Source: Ligula intestinalis
Lineage: Eukaryota; Platyhelminthes; Cestoda; Diphyllobothriidea; Diphyllobothriidae
Length of the DNA stretch: 64,000 nucleotides
Direction of reading: 5' to 3'
NCBI GenBank assembly: GCA_036362985.1
Contig: JAYGXS010000006.1
Coordinates: 9,838,288-9,902,287, forward strand
Shown here: in pieces, positions 33,692 to 45,079 of the stretch
How positions within the stretch are numbered: the stretch's first letter is position 1
Layout of the letters: every line of letters begins with the position of its first letter
The notes under the pieces: generated by a model
Seen by the model: the letters and a program-made list of their open reading frames with translations, nothing else
The model's database searches: none
Told to the model about the DNA's origin: nothing
Program-made: the position numbers and the translations under genes

Positions 33692-35720
33692 AGAATCTCA
33701 TGAAATAACAAGTAGAATTGTATTTCGCAAGAAACCATGTTCAGGGTAATAGAAGGTTACTTCGTTGTCCCACAATCAGAACAAGATAATATCTCCCCCA
33801 GAGGCACTGGACAATGAACTTGGTCTCATTAAATCATTCTGCAAGATAATGGTTTTCCCAAGACTTTTATCAATAAATCTATGAAAAACGTTCGCCAAAA
33901 CCGGAAGTGGCGACAGCTGAGAAGAAAACCTTATACCTAACATTGACTTTTTGAGGAAATCCAGCAAGCGAACTTCTGCAGCTATGCTTGAACGTTACGA
34001 TTGCGCGCAGGCGTCGAGCAGCTAAGGTAAGATTGAAACATTTCTGGCACATCATTCGATCATTTTGAAGGTAAGGATATACATTTAATTTCAGAACTCT
34101 TCGATGTGTAGCTACCTCCTTATTTGTAGGTTAAATGGGTCAAAAACTCACACGGCTATCCCAATGCATTTGATATCACAATCCAGATTCACTAACCCTG
34201 GGCATGATAAAGGCAATACCTTGCGCGATTGTGGCTCACTTGGTGCACAGTGTTCATCGCGTAGGCGTTCAGCCACCGTTTAGAGTCATGTATAAATTCC
34301 CGGCGAAGCATTCCCAGTTATGCGCTAGCGTATATATGCAGGGCAGAGACAGTCGCCATAGGGCTTACTGAACCAATTTTATGCGCGTAGAAGCCATTTT
34401 TAAAGACACTAGTTGAGCAAATATAAACCAAACATCCGTCCACACACGTCCTACCATGCTGCAAGTCACTGACAAGGCAGTGACAACGGGTGTCTTCACG
34501 TCGCTAAACGTTGGCGAAATAGCAACAGCGATAATCCCTAGGGCACCCATAAATTCGCGAGACGATGCCACTTTGTGTCATTATTCTTCCCAATACAACG
34601 CGTAGCAGGGATGGCGGGGTGACAGAAGCTAATTGTGGAGACCACTTTCATCCTCCCTAAAGATGACTACAGTGGATTTGCAATCTCATGCAATGGCAGC
34701 CAGAATTCCGAAATGAGTTTTTGATTGAAACATATTAATTGCAGATGGCTTTAATAGAGATGATCGTACACCCTCATCTCAAAATATGTTGGACACTTCA
34801 GAATGCCGGTTTTTTAAGGAGCTTCTCGCTGACCGCCAAGACAAGGCAGGTACTATAAAAAGTAACTACTTAAGTAGTATGCGTTTTTTCATTAATTTAG
34901 ACAGCCCTTATTGATTTAAATATATTTTCTGGAAAGCATGCATGAAAAAATTATGTCTTGTTCTCCTTTCGTAAAAAATGCCACCTTCTAAATTTTAAAA
35001 TTTAAAAAAATGGTATTTTTTGGTTTTAAAAATAATTTTAACTATGAGTCTTTTTTTACAATTTCAGGTGTTCATTCAGAGAACGCCATATCCGTCATTT
35101 GATCATGCTGTCTTTACTGTATGAAGCATGCTCCACATCTATTGCAAAATTTTATGAGGACTGTGTGAGATCTTTTTCAAGCTGTAAGCGAAAATGTAGT
35201 TTTTCCTAAACAGGGTGTACACAGTGCGCAGTTTTTAAACCTTCAATTCCAGTACAGCGTTCACTAGGTTTCAAAAGTATTCGGTAATTTAAAAACTTTT
35301 TACAACCCAAAGATACTCTTTCTTTCAGCATAAAACTTAAAGAAGTCATAATTTGCTACCGAAGTAATACAAACAATAATTTTTTGTGCATGCTTTTCAA
35401 AAAATATATTTGAATCAATAAAGGCAGTGGAAATTAATAAAAAAGGCAAACTACTTACGTAGTCACTTTTAATAGTACCTGCTTTGTCTTTGTGGTCAGT
35501 AAGAAGCTCCGTAAAAAAGTCGGCATCCTGAAGTGTCCAAAATATTTTGAGATGAGTTTATTCGATAATCTCTGCTAAAACCATCCGCAATTAATATGTT
35601 CCAATCGAAAACTCATTTCAGAATTCCGGCTGTCATTGCACGAGATAGTGAATCTAGTGTAGAATCTGACCCTTTTTCTTCCATTTATACCTCTGGCTGA
35701 AATGGAATAAAGCAAGGATC
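33692..35720 (+). mobile_element. PLE-B 5'-truncated copy 2, interrupted
   Basis: It starts with sequence matching 37,889 onward of the copy at 36.8-39.8 kb (AAGTAGAATTGTATTTCGCA versus AAGTAGAAGTGCATTTCACA) and runs through the linker (ELGLIKSFC) and decayed endonuclease to 34,669. A 990-bp palindrome is inserted at 34,670-35,659, after which the tail resumes with GAATCTGACCC. Many stops and frameshifts. Confidence 0.7.
34670..35659. mobile_element. 990-bp palindromic element with TA target duplication
   Basis: The two ends are inverted copies over about 380-400 bases each (34,670-35,045 and 35,270-35,659), with a roughly 220-base middle. Termini read CAGTGGATTTGC on the left and CACTAGATTCAC on the right, reading inward. 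TA flanks both sides (34,668-34,669 and 35,660-35,661). The host PLE-B sequence resumes after it, and the copy near 39,590 lacks it, which fixes the borders. No transposase is present. TA duplication suggests a non-autonomous Tc1/mariner-like foldback element; this class assignment is inference. Confidence 0.8.
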
Positions 35721-35724
35721 CTCT

Positions 35725-36235
35725 GTGTTTAAGGTATATACTGTGTACCTGCGTTTCAACTGCTACCTTGCCTCAGTGAATGTGATTTATGATTTCATCC
35801 CAAACTGCACAGTTAGGTGTAAATATTTTCTCTTCGTAGTAGTCCGACGATAGTTTCGAACGCAAGGTTAAATATAGATGCAGATAACCGACTTGAAGGT
35901 AGCACAACGAGGATCGATGGGCTTAATCGAAATCTGCACCAAAGCAAAGCAGTTATATGTGCACAAACTGAAGAAAATCGAAAGCCAATTAGCAGCTACA
36001 TTTAGACAATTAACCAAAGACTTATGGAAATATAATGGACCAAACCCCTTCGCAGCAGCTATCCAACAAAAGCCCAGTCATCTTCCGTAAATGATCCGGG
36101 ATGATACGCACATAATATACGAAGCTCGGCCGTTGATATACACCTGCCGGAAGTACTATCAATAAGCCAAAATTTTGCATTCCTCATAAAAGATGATACA
36201 CATTTAATATCCTAAAAAAGACCGAGCAGATAAGT
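35725..36235. other. unassigned spacer within PLE-B cluster
   Basis: It contains a 70-codon open frame (35,878-36,090) with a charged, helix-like composition (VHKLKKIESQLAATFRQLTK). I do not recognise it. It may be a decayed PLE N-terminal piece or chance. No other feature was identified. Confidence 0.35.
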
Positions 36236-36835
36236 GGCACCACGTTGCAAGTCAGTGACGAGGCAGCGACAACAGGTGTCGTCACGTCGCTAAACGTTGG
36301 CGAGATAGCAACAGCGAGACTCTCTAGGCCACCCATGCCGTTGCGAGACGATGCCACTCTATGTCATAAGTCTTCCCAATACAACGCATAGCAGGGACGG
36401 CGGGATAACAGAAGCTGATTGTGGAGCCCACTTTTCTCCTCCCTAAATATGACTAGAGTGGATTTACAATCTCATGCAACGGCAGCCGGAATTCTGAACT
36501 GAGTTTTTGATTGAAACATATTAATTGCAGATGGTTTTAATAGAGATGATCGTTAACCCTCATCTCAGAATATATTGGACGCTTTAGGATGCCGGTTTTT
36601 TTAAGGAGCTTCTCGCTGACCGCCAAGAAAAACAGGTACTATAAAACGTGACTACTTAAGTAGTATGCCTTTTTTTATTAATTTCCATCGCCTTTATGGC
36701 TTCAAATATATTTTTTGAAAAGCATGCACAAACAATTATTGCTTGTATTCCTTCGGTAGAAAATTATGACTTCTTTAAGTTTTATGCTGAAAGAAATAGT
36801 ATCTTTCGGTTTTAAAAATTTTCTCAATTAGTTCA
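36236..36835 (+). mobile_element. chimeric fragment: PLE-B tail plus half palindrome
   Basis: The first 220 bases match the PLE-B tail at 34,444-34,669 (GTCACGTCGCTAAACGTTGG is identical). From about 36,456 the sequence matches one arm of the palindromic element and stops near its centre. No second arm follows. The unit therefore copies an already interrupted PLE-B and is truncated inside the insert. Confidence 0.75.
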
Positions 36836-36848
36836 CTCTGATAACATC

Positions 36849-37956
36849 TTGAGTCAGACACATGAAGTTATATCTAAAACGCTGCAGGATGCAGAGTATT
36901 TTAAATTAGCGCTCCTGCAACTTTTTCGCCAATATTTTATGAGTAGACGTCTGAGCATGGGACACGTCACGAAGGAGCATAAAGAGGAACTCATAGATTT
37001 GCACCTAGCTAGTGAAATATTCGTCACTAAACGTGACACGTATTTTGTTCACTTTCTACTGGATAAAAGCATTTCCATTTCTTACACTGAATCAATCCTG
37101 GCCGATGGCAGTGAGCTTAGAAGGGAAAGATATAAGAATAATCAAACCGAGAGCGTAGAATCTTAAGGCACAACTTGACCCTGTAAACTGAAATACCTAG
37201 ATTGCGTTAGCGAACGAGAGTACGAAGGTATCAACCCCACAGGCACGTTCCCCCAAAGGCTATATGTTTTGCACAAAATGAACCTATTGGACATTACAAT
37301 ATGAACGATAATTGTTTTGTGTTAATCAATATATCATGGAACTGCAAAGTGGCTGGCAGAAAAGCTGAAAGCGATTTGGCACCAAAAAGTGACACGCAGC
37401 TTGTGGGATCCATGTGAAAACGGAAACTATGCTGCACCTCGATGTCGCGTCTCTATCCACTAATAATACCTTACCAGAAACAGTTTTTTTTCTGGTGAGA
37501 TTTTACGAGAGGATTTTCCAGTCATCATGCCGGTCGTAGACTCATAGGATATGCTCTTCCTCTGCACACTCAACGTGCAATTTATCTTGAATGACCTATT
37601 AAACCGTCAAGTCAATGGCGTAGCGATTGGATCACCCCATTTTCCTCTATCAGCAAATGTCTTCCTGGGCAAACTGGAGAGGAACTATCGGTCTCTTGTA
37701 TAATCAAAAACCTTTCTACTTATGCTTGATATTTGGATAATATATTTGTTATAGCTGAGAGAAGAATTAACCCAACAACTTTTTTGGATAGAATTAATTA
37801 ATCCCACCCAGCATAAACCTTCAATTTAGAAAAAGCGGACAAGCAGTGCCCTAGCCCCACAGTTTTTGGAAGTTCTTGGTAACAAGAAGGTCTGATGGAA
37901 TAATAAGTAGAAGTGCATTTCACAGGAAAACATGTACAGGTCAATATACAAGTTTC
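36849..37956 (+). pseudogene. PLE-B N-terminal and RT relic
   Basis: A 105-codon open frame (36,849-37,166) carries the N-terminal PLE block. Beyond it, blocks resembling RT motif A (LHLDVASLSTN then LPETVFFLV, near 37,430-37,500) and a frameshifted motif B region near 37,610-37,680 are visible. RINPTTFLDRIN and FHRKTCTGQYTSF mark the post-catalytic part. The catalytic YxDD is not intact in any one frame. The relic ends exactly at the nested insertion. Confidence 0.65.
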
Positions 37957-38731
37957 GGTAAAGAAGAGAAAGACGCGATCTCAGAAACGATAGTTTTATT
38001 CTGAGCTTTTGGCTCCATACGAGAAGCCATCGTCAGAGTAAATGAGAGCAGCAAATGTCAGTTACGCATAGATTGGGTTGCTAGTGGAGGTGGGTGGTGG
38101 CAATGATTGATTGATCCTTGTCGATGGTATGCCTATTCTTATCGTGTTTCCGACGCACGTCCTTGGAGTAACAATGTGTCAACTTTACGCGGTGGCTTGC
38201 ATGCTTGTAGAGGAACAGGGACCTGGTTTCTGATCCCGGGCGCGGATGGCAAAATAACAGCGTGGTATATCCACATGCCTATTTTTGGAGTTAGGATCTG
38301 ACACCCAGGCCTCTAGTAGATTGCGTCCCGTCTTAATACTGGCTCGTGTCATAATCCGTGTGTTCAAGCAGTCGAATTCCTGGCACTCTTCCAGAGTGTT
38401 GATAGTGATCTGGGACTGTGGGTCACCTTTTCGCATTGCCCTCTTGTGCTCCGTTATTCGCGGGCTAAGTCGTCGGCCGGTGTGTCCCGTATAATGGCAA
38501 GAACAATTGCGACGTAGCACCTGACGTCAAACTACTCACCTACATCCAGTGGGTCTTTTATTTGCGTGACTCGTGAACGCATGGTAGCTGTCCGGCAATG
38601 AGCAATACCCACGTCGAGCTCTACAGCGATACGCTCGGTTGCTTCTGACACGTTTTTTATGTATGGTAGAGGGTGCCAGAGCGTTATTGGTCCTCTTTCG
38701 TTAGTTCTCCGTGGGTGATTTCTACAGTTTT
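37957..38731 (-). mobile_element. nested PLE-A 3' fragment
   Basis: On the - strand it reads from the linker (NVSEATERIAVELDVGIAHC) through the endonuclease (CSCHYTGHTGRRLSPRITEH, then RNLLEAWVSDPNSKNRHVDI) to a 3' tail. The GIY half is lost to a frameshift near 38,525, and YIG is YTG. The tail has CTGACGA (38,030-38,036) followed by a 7-bp stem TGGCTTC/GGAGCCA and AAAGCTCAG. It lies between two halves of a PLE-B, so it inserted after that copy. Confidence 0.8.
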
Positions 38732-39784
38732 GTCCCACTAGGTTAGAAACGAAGGCCAGTCCACTGCCTCCCTAACAGAGCTCGAAAATATCTGTTCCAG
38801 AAATTGCTCTTATTAAATCACTCTGCAAGAGAATTACTTTCGCAAACATTTATCACTAAGTGTACGTAGGAAGGCTACCCAAAATCGGAAGAGCCGATGG
38901 CTGAGAAGAAAGCCCTCTTTCTTACATTGCCTTTTCAAGCAAATCCTACAGTTTCGCTTGAACGCGCGCCTAATAATTATAAAAATAAGTTTAAGTACTT
39001 CCCGTCTTTGCCTTTAGGGCAAGCATAGACCCCCACTTCATACCTTTTCAGTGCGTAGCTACGCCTTAACTTGCTCCTGTGGTGCAGGTTATGTGGGTCA
39101 AAAACCAGGCGGCTATTCTAGTCCATGAAAGAACACCATCCCGCTTGACTTATCCTAGGCATGACGAAGGGAATTAGCAACGAGATTGTGGCTCCCTTGG
39201 TTGACAGCGTTCATCGGGTAGTGGTTAACCAAGCGTTTTGAGTCATGTATAAAGTGTCGGTGAACCATTTCAAGTTCTGCGTTAGCGGATACCTGATCGG
39301 CAGAGGTGGTTGCCATACGGCTACCTGACCCCCTTCTCTGCGCACAAAGGGCGTTTTTACGGACACCAATTGATCAAATATCTACTCAACATCTGTCTAC
39401 ACGCGTCTTATCATGCCGAGAGACAGTGACGAGACAGCAAAAGCAAAGGTTCCCACGCCGCTAAGTGTTGACGAGATAGCAACAGCAAACATCCTTAGGC
39501 CACCCATACCATCAAGAGACGATGGTACTATACGCCATGACGGGGTGACAGAAACTAATTGTGGGACCCACTTTACCAGTTCCATCTCTGGTCCCTAATT
39601 ATGACAGGAATCTGACCCCTTTGATCCCTTTATATCTGTTACCCCTCTCCTCTTATTTCTACTGATTGGTTGCCTGATAACAGGATGATAGAAGATGATG
39701 CCTTTCTCCCTACCCTTACAACCGCACTATTTCATTCTGCCAGCCTGAAGATGATTTTCTTAATGCAAACGCAAACCCGCCAAT

Positions 39785-41450
39785 ATATCTTTCCAAAATA
39801 TTTTGGAACTCAAAAATATATTAGGTAGAGTTACAGGTATGACAATGTAATTAAGGCTACCTTTTACTGCAGTCATAAGATTTAAATAACAGCCAATTTC
39901 GGTTGATTCCAACGCCTAAAAGTTTCCAAAAGACACCACCTAAAGTTCATTTCCGAAATGCGGGTAACTTGATGGGATGTATCCAAAGCAGCTCTGAAAA
40001 ATAGTCATGTCAAAATATAATCTGTTATTTTCAATCAAATTGACAAACTTCATATTACCTAATCCTGATACGATTTGTCGCCCATTAACGCAAATGTGAA
40101 ACAAAAATGAAACAAAGGTCGCAGTCTTAATCAACGGACATCATCCCGAACATTTGCAAACAACTTGAGACCAGTTATGTAAACCCTGCCGGTTAATACG
40201 CAAATAGTTAATCTACGCCGGTGTGTACGTCACAAAATGTTAAATAGGATATGAAAAGCATTTATTCGCAAAGTCAGTTTAAGAAGTGCACCTCATCTAT
40301 CCCTAGTCCCAAAATTTGTCATGCGGAAACCGTGGTTATAGAGGCTTGGGAGGTGGGAAAATAGGATATGCAACGGAGGACCTTTGTAGAAGTATGTGCA
40401 AAGTGGAACAGTGCAATCAAGTTTTTTTCCTACGGCCACTGGGAGTACGCTGTTATGCATGCAAATTGAAGGTGTGCGGGGCGCTTCTAAATGCTATAAA
40501 ATGAAAAGGCATATAGCCCTCACATAAGTAGTTTCCACTGCCATTTGCTAATTCCCCACCCATAGAACCCCTATAATGACCACTGCCGAAGGACACATCG
40601 TTGGGACTGGGGGTATATGAGGTGCATTACTTAAATAACTGTTACCTATTTAAGTGAGTTAAGAAGTAGTTAAACCTATGGGAAGGAAAGAAGGTAGTTA
40701 ACGTTGTTGCTTAAGTCATCATATCCGTTTGCTTTCGGCTTTCGCAAAAAACGGTGCTCAAAAACGAATTGGGCATGTGGCGTTCCAGTTTGGCGTTATA
40801 TCTCGCAGGTGACATTAGTCTTTTGACACCAATCGTTGCAATTTTATAGCTGGAGCTAGCATTTGCGCTAAATATGTGTGCTCCGTACGTTGAACTTACA
40901 GCTAGGCCTTCATAAGGCAACCCTTTTGACCAGATTTTTGTATGCGATTTACAATAAACTGCAGAGATCAAACTAAAACTTGGTTGCGTTGCCCAAAGCG
41001 AATTTCAGTCTCCCTTAGAATATTTGCTATCAGATATTCCGGAAAGCTGTTTAAGAAGCGTGTCGTGATTAAGCGAATTGGGCTTTTAGCCGCGTTGATT
41101 TAAATTATGTTTTTTAAAAGTTTGTATTTTAAAAAAGCCGTCCAACCTAAGCAATTATGTCTTTTTAGACACAATAAGCTTACATAATTACCTTGAAACA
41201 TATGCCTTAACTACATGGTTGTTGCGTTAAAATATAATGTGCAGACAATATTTGGTCTACATTATGTTAAAGGCCTTCTAAGTGTGATCAGATGATACCC
41301 GTAAGAAAGCAAAACCATGGTTAACACGGTTGCATACTGTTTATACCTTATGAATTTTATCCCTTAGGTGATATATACCAATTCTCCAAATTTCGAACGT
41401 TTTTGGATCAGAATTTTTATTAATGACTGCTTGCGATGTATTGCCTGAAC
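39785..41450. other. AT-rich DNA with an R1 fragment
   Basis: Apart from the R1 piece at 40,300-40,680 no feature is supported. Short frames such as 40,711-40,971 on the - strand lack motifs. Confidence 0.5.
40300..40680 (+). repeat. R1 interspersed repeat fragment, copy 3
   Basis: It shares CCTAGTCCCA, TTATAGAGGC, TGGGACT and GAGGTGCATTACTTAAATAAC with the equivalent stretches of copies 1 and 2. The remainder of the repeat is missing. Confidence 0.5.
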
Positions 41451-41542
41451 TTACGTTGGATAGCAGTGAGGGGCATTATCCAAGAAGCATTGCATTATCA
41501 AGGTTTATCTAGCTATAAACAAATAATTATGACTCTCCAAAA

Positions 41543-41700
41543 AGCGACAAACCAAACGCTGACTAACAAGGCAGCGGACATTTAAGAGGCATGTGATTGG
41601 ATTAACCAAAACGATTTTGGTGCTCGTATACCTCGTAAAGACGTGTAATGGGCCTTCAACACGGACTGTGCAAATGCTTGTAGGAATTTCTTTATAGCAC
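41543..41700 (+). pseudogene. unidentified conserved frame, left-arm copy
   Basis: It aligns with the right-arm block at 46,430-46,650, giving WINQNDFGARI followed by RKDV. It carries an in-frame TAA before this motif and a one-base insertion after it. Differences between the two copies fall largely at third codon positions in this frame (GAT/GAC, GGT/GGA, GTG/GTA), as expected if the ancestor coded for protein. I do not recognise the family. Confidence 0.4.
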
Positions 41701-42619
41701 GGTCGCTGCAGATAATTTTGACAGGTCTCGCAATTTAATCGTGTGTCTGTCTAACAGCAAACTTAACAAGAACACTACAAACCAACCAACTGCGTTATTT
41801 AGACTGATACATGTGAGAAGGAATGCCCTTGATTACACTTATCTTGAAAGCTTTTAAGTGGATTTTACTTCTATTTTCACGCATCCATGCAACGACAATT
41901 GACAAAGGCTTCGTTGTTAAGGACAACGTCTATATTAGCCTTCGATATTATTATTGAGCAGCCTCAAATGCCGTGTTAACAGCCCAAAGTTGGAAGTTAT
42001 ATGACCATACCTCTCGTAACTCGTTTTAAATGTTCTGCTAACCTAAGCTTTGATTGCTCGTACTTGCTAAAGGCTTTATTTTTTTTCAAAAATATTGATA
42101 AGATAACTACGGTAGACTAATAAATATATTTCAACGTATGTGGCGCTCCTAGAAAAAAACTTTTTGAGACCTTCGGACAACCAAGAAAACCATGGTATTG
42201 TTTGCCGGAAAATGTACTGGACACGGCTGCGTAAGTTTGATAGCCGAAAAAGCCAAAATTCATTTGTATCACTAGATTAAATATAACTTTTAGAGACATA
42301 TACTAATACAATTGACGCGAACGTTTTTTTAAAGGAGGACTGCAGTCCTTTTCAGAAATGCAGACCTGCGCACATTTTTTTATTTTAAAATGTTTCTGAG
42401 TTGTTTTAAATTTGTAAAATGTTCCACGGAAGTATTTAGATGTCAAGTTAGTAATGAAGGAATGCCCGCTAAGCAGACTTTTGAAATAAGACTGCTTTCA
42501 AAATACTGTCTTCCAGTTAAAAAAAGCCGGACTATTTAAAAAAAAAGTAAACGAGGTAAAGGTTTTTTCGTTCACAGCAATTTGAACATTAAACTGAGGT
42601 ATTTATCCTTATTTCAGGT

Positions 42620-43060
42620 TTGACATTCAGGCAGATAAGGCACTTCAGGACTCCTTGTGAACTATTCGTTTATATGGCAAGTAACCTCCTAAGAGGATGC
42701 ATTAATAAAGACATGTCATAAACCTTGCCGAGTTCGGGTATTATTCCCACGCAACGCGGTCCGGCACAAAGAGGATAAGGAAGCCTTTCCAGCTCCAGCT
42801 TCCTCAATGCGCATTTACTCCTTGATCCTGTGGAGCTGTTTGCATTGGTGACACGCGTTGGCACCTGATAGCATGGCTGAGAAAGCCTGAAGTGAGTATT
42901 GAGACAGGTATTTGTCCCGAACATTGTTGATTCCGGACATTGTGTGGAAGCCTTCTGGGAAATCCATAAGACAATACCAAACTGTACCAAGTCCCAGAGT
43001 CCGCGTCTGCTTTCAACCGTATAAGTGACAGCTTTGGCGGTCTTTGTACACGTAAGAACC
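42620..43060 (+). pseudogene. PLE-B endonuclease relic, left arm
   Basis: After a possible splice acceptor (TTATTTCAG) comes ISGLTFRQIRHF, then LPSSGIIPTQRGPAQRG. A second frame gives SCGAVCIGDTRWHLIAWLRK, which matches the GIY-YIG second half and the HIPAWL segment of the 32.9 kb copy. It is short, frameshifted and lacks RT. Confidence 0.6.
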
Positions 43061-43215
43061 TCCTGGCTAAGGATCGATTAACTGTAGGCTTCTGATCATT
43101 TTTGTTCTCCTCCCGCTTTTCCCTGGACAGTCTGTAGTCCATCTCTCCCCACCGCGTAAACGACCTTCTCCTATCGACGCGACACAGACGAACAAGGCTG
43201 GGAACAAATCCCGGC

Positions 43216-44879
43216 CAGACAGGGGACGATAGATCGTAGGCTCACTAGACCGACACAAGTGCACTCGGGATTAACATGCGGACAGCCAACACTGCGGCCA
43301 GCATGTGCATGCCAGGTACCAGTCGAGTCACTACATAAGGCGACGGGACGAACACACAGGGGGCCTACACTAGCCCAGGCTGCATCAACACGCCTTCAAC
43401 CAAAGTCGTGGCCAACATGCTCATGCCGAGCACCAGTCAGGGTTCCACAAAAGACCACGGAATGAACACGCAGGGGGGGGGGGCGAAACCAAAGTAAGCG
43501 TTACGGCGATATATTGGAGATAGAAAAACGAAGAGACTGCAGACGCGGCGACAGTCGCACACAGTGACTCAAAAATGATTGATAGAGCAGGCACACACAA
43601 GAAAAAACGGCATAAAGATGAGGGTAGTGGGTCAGACTATCAATTTTCTGAAGATAAGTAGGCGAGACAACTACGCAAAACGTTAGGCTTGGAACAAACC
43701 TGTCTTGGTAAACGTTTCTCTTTCTTCTGGCAGTATTCATTCGCTGAAGAAGGGCAGCTAACAGAAAAAAGTGAACCCTCAAATATAGAATAAAGCTCTC
43801 CCAGTATCGGCTCTTTTGTGTTCTGAGGTGACGTCTGCTAATCAATTTTCCACATCTATCACTTAAACTTTCAAGATAGTTGGAGACTGCAACGTTGGAG
43901 CAACTGACGGCCCTGGTTTAAGTTCTCCTATTAACCCTGACAGCTTATATTAAGCATGTCGATAGACAGGTGAAGTCACACGTGAAGTTGCAAAAAACAT
44001 CGATGGCTGACGACTAGGGCTCTAGTTGTAAAAGCTAGAGTAGACAGTTTTTCGTACAAAAACAACAGAAGAATGCAGTCAAGTGTACAGTTCGTTTTCA
44101 GTACCAACACAGTTTTTCTGTCTAGTGCCCTGAAAAATAATTATTTAAATATTTGATTGAACAAACACACATATAACAAACAAATACAGTTTTAGATACT
44201 GCTCCAAAAACTGCCATTGCAAACTGTCCAATGACGAAAGTAATTAATAATCACTGAATGGAAGTTAGACAGACCATTTTTATAGGAAATTTTGTAAGCC
44301 GATAAAATACATCTTACGCCTTGCGAAGAAAAGTTTTCATCAAACACAAATACAGTACTTTTAAATGGACAGAAGCGATTGCAAAACTGGTGCCTATTTG
44401 ATGAAGATAATGTCTGTGTACGAAGAGTAGTCTTGCAAATGTGACGAAGGCTTTATTACTGCAAAATAAAATAAAAGTGGCTTTGCAAAAGGCTATATAA
44501 TCTGTACAAACTACATGCGAGAGAAAATGGGAAAATTTTTTGAACTTATTTTTGCGTAATTGAGTTTGCCAACATTTCAACAAACTTCATATCTTACGTC
44601 AACTCGGCCTCCTTCAAAGTTTGCATGGTACACTAAAGTAATTTCGTTGATTCGGAACTTTTCTATTTTGTAAAGAGTGTATTTGTGGCTTTTCTGAAAA
44701 CTGAACGCTAAAACGAAAAACGTTGCTCCTTCAGAAAGCTTAGAAAATGTCCAGTCTTGGACTCAATAAAATAATCTGTTTTTAGTAAGTTCATAGGAGC
44801 AGTTGGTGAGCATATTTCAGAACTCGATACCTTGACATCGAGCAAATTCATTGACGAAGTTACAGAGTACCATTAAAAG
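43216..44879. other. spacer between inverted arms
   Basis: It holds a two-unit 114-bp tandem repeat at its left end and then AT-rich DNA. The - strand frame 43,501-43,845 (114 codons) has no motif that I recognise. No RNA gene was seen. Confidence 0.5.
43290..43495 (+). repeat. tandem repeat, about 114 bp x 2, then poly-G
   Basis: GCGGCCAGCATGTGCATGCC at 43,294 recurs as GTGGCCAACATGCTCATGCC at 43,408. Both are followed about 60 bases on by GAACACACAGGGGG or GAACACGCAGGGGG. The second unit ends in an extended G run. The units are diverged. Confidence 0.65.
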
Positions 44880-45079
44880 ATATGGCAAACAATTCTCGTC
44901 TCGTCATAGTCGTGGAAATAGGAAGAGTGACGATAGGAGAAAGCCGTTTACGCGGTGGGAAAGGTGGACTGAAGACAGTGCAGGTAAATGTGAGAGCAGA
45001 GCGAAAACGCTCAGAAGCCCGCAGTTAATCGACTCTTAGCCAGTAAGTTCTTATATGTACAAATACCGCCATAGCTGCG

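Larger units (their letters stand above)
36849..39780 (+). mobile_element. PLE-B, longest copy, split by nested insertion
   Basis: It starts with the N-terminal domain (VTKEHKEELIDLHL and later YTESILADGSELRRE), continues through a decayed RT and is interrupted at about 37,957-38,731 by a PLE-A piece on the opposite strand. It then continues with the linker, endonuclease remnant (LACSCGAGYVGQ near 39,070-39,105) and tail to a CCTGAAGATG motif at 39,744. It is the only copy here with both N-terminal and C-terminal parts. Dead by many stops and frameshifts. Confidence 0.75.
41455..43215 (+). repeat. left arm of large inverted repeat
   Basis: It aligns as reverse complement to 44,880-46,745 over its whole length. 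Ordered anchors are GAGGGGCATTATCC, TTAACCAAAACGA, CTAACAGCAAA, TATGACCATA, AAAACCATGGTATTGTTTG, AATGTTCCAC and TCGTTTACGCGGTGGG (the last on the opposite strand). The arms are clearly diverged, so the duplication is old. It includes an unidentified reading-frame block and a PLE-B endonuclease relic. Confidence 0.8.

Noticed and set aside
35878..36090. 70-codon helix-like frame as a PLE N-terminal domain
   Set aside because: Residue pattern is suggestive, but no signature such as ADKG is present, so I left it unassigned.
43501..43845. 114-codon - strand frame in the inverted-repeat spacer
   Set aside because: Composition is not protein-like enough, no motif was recognised, and no second copy is available to test conservation.
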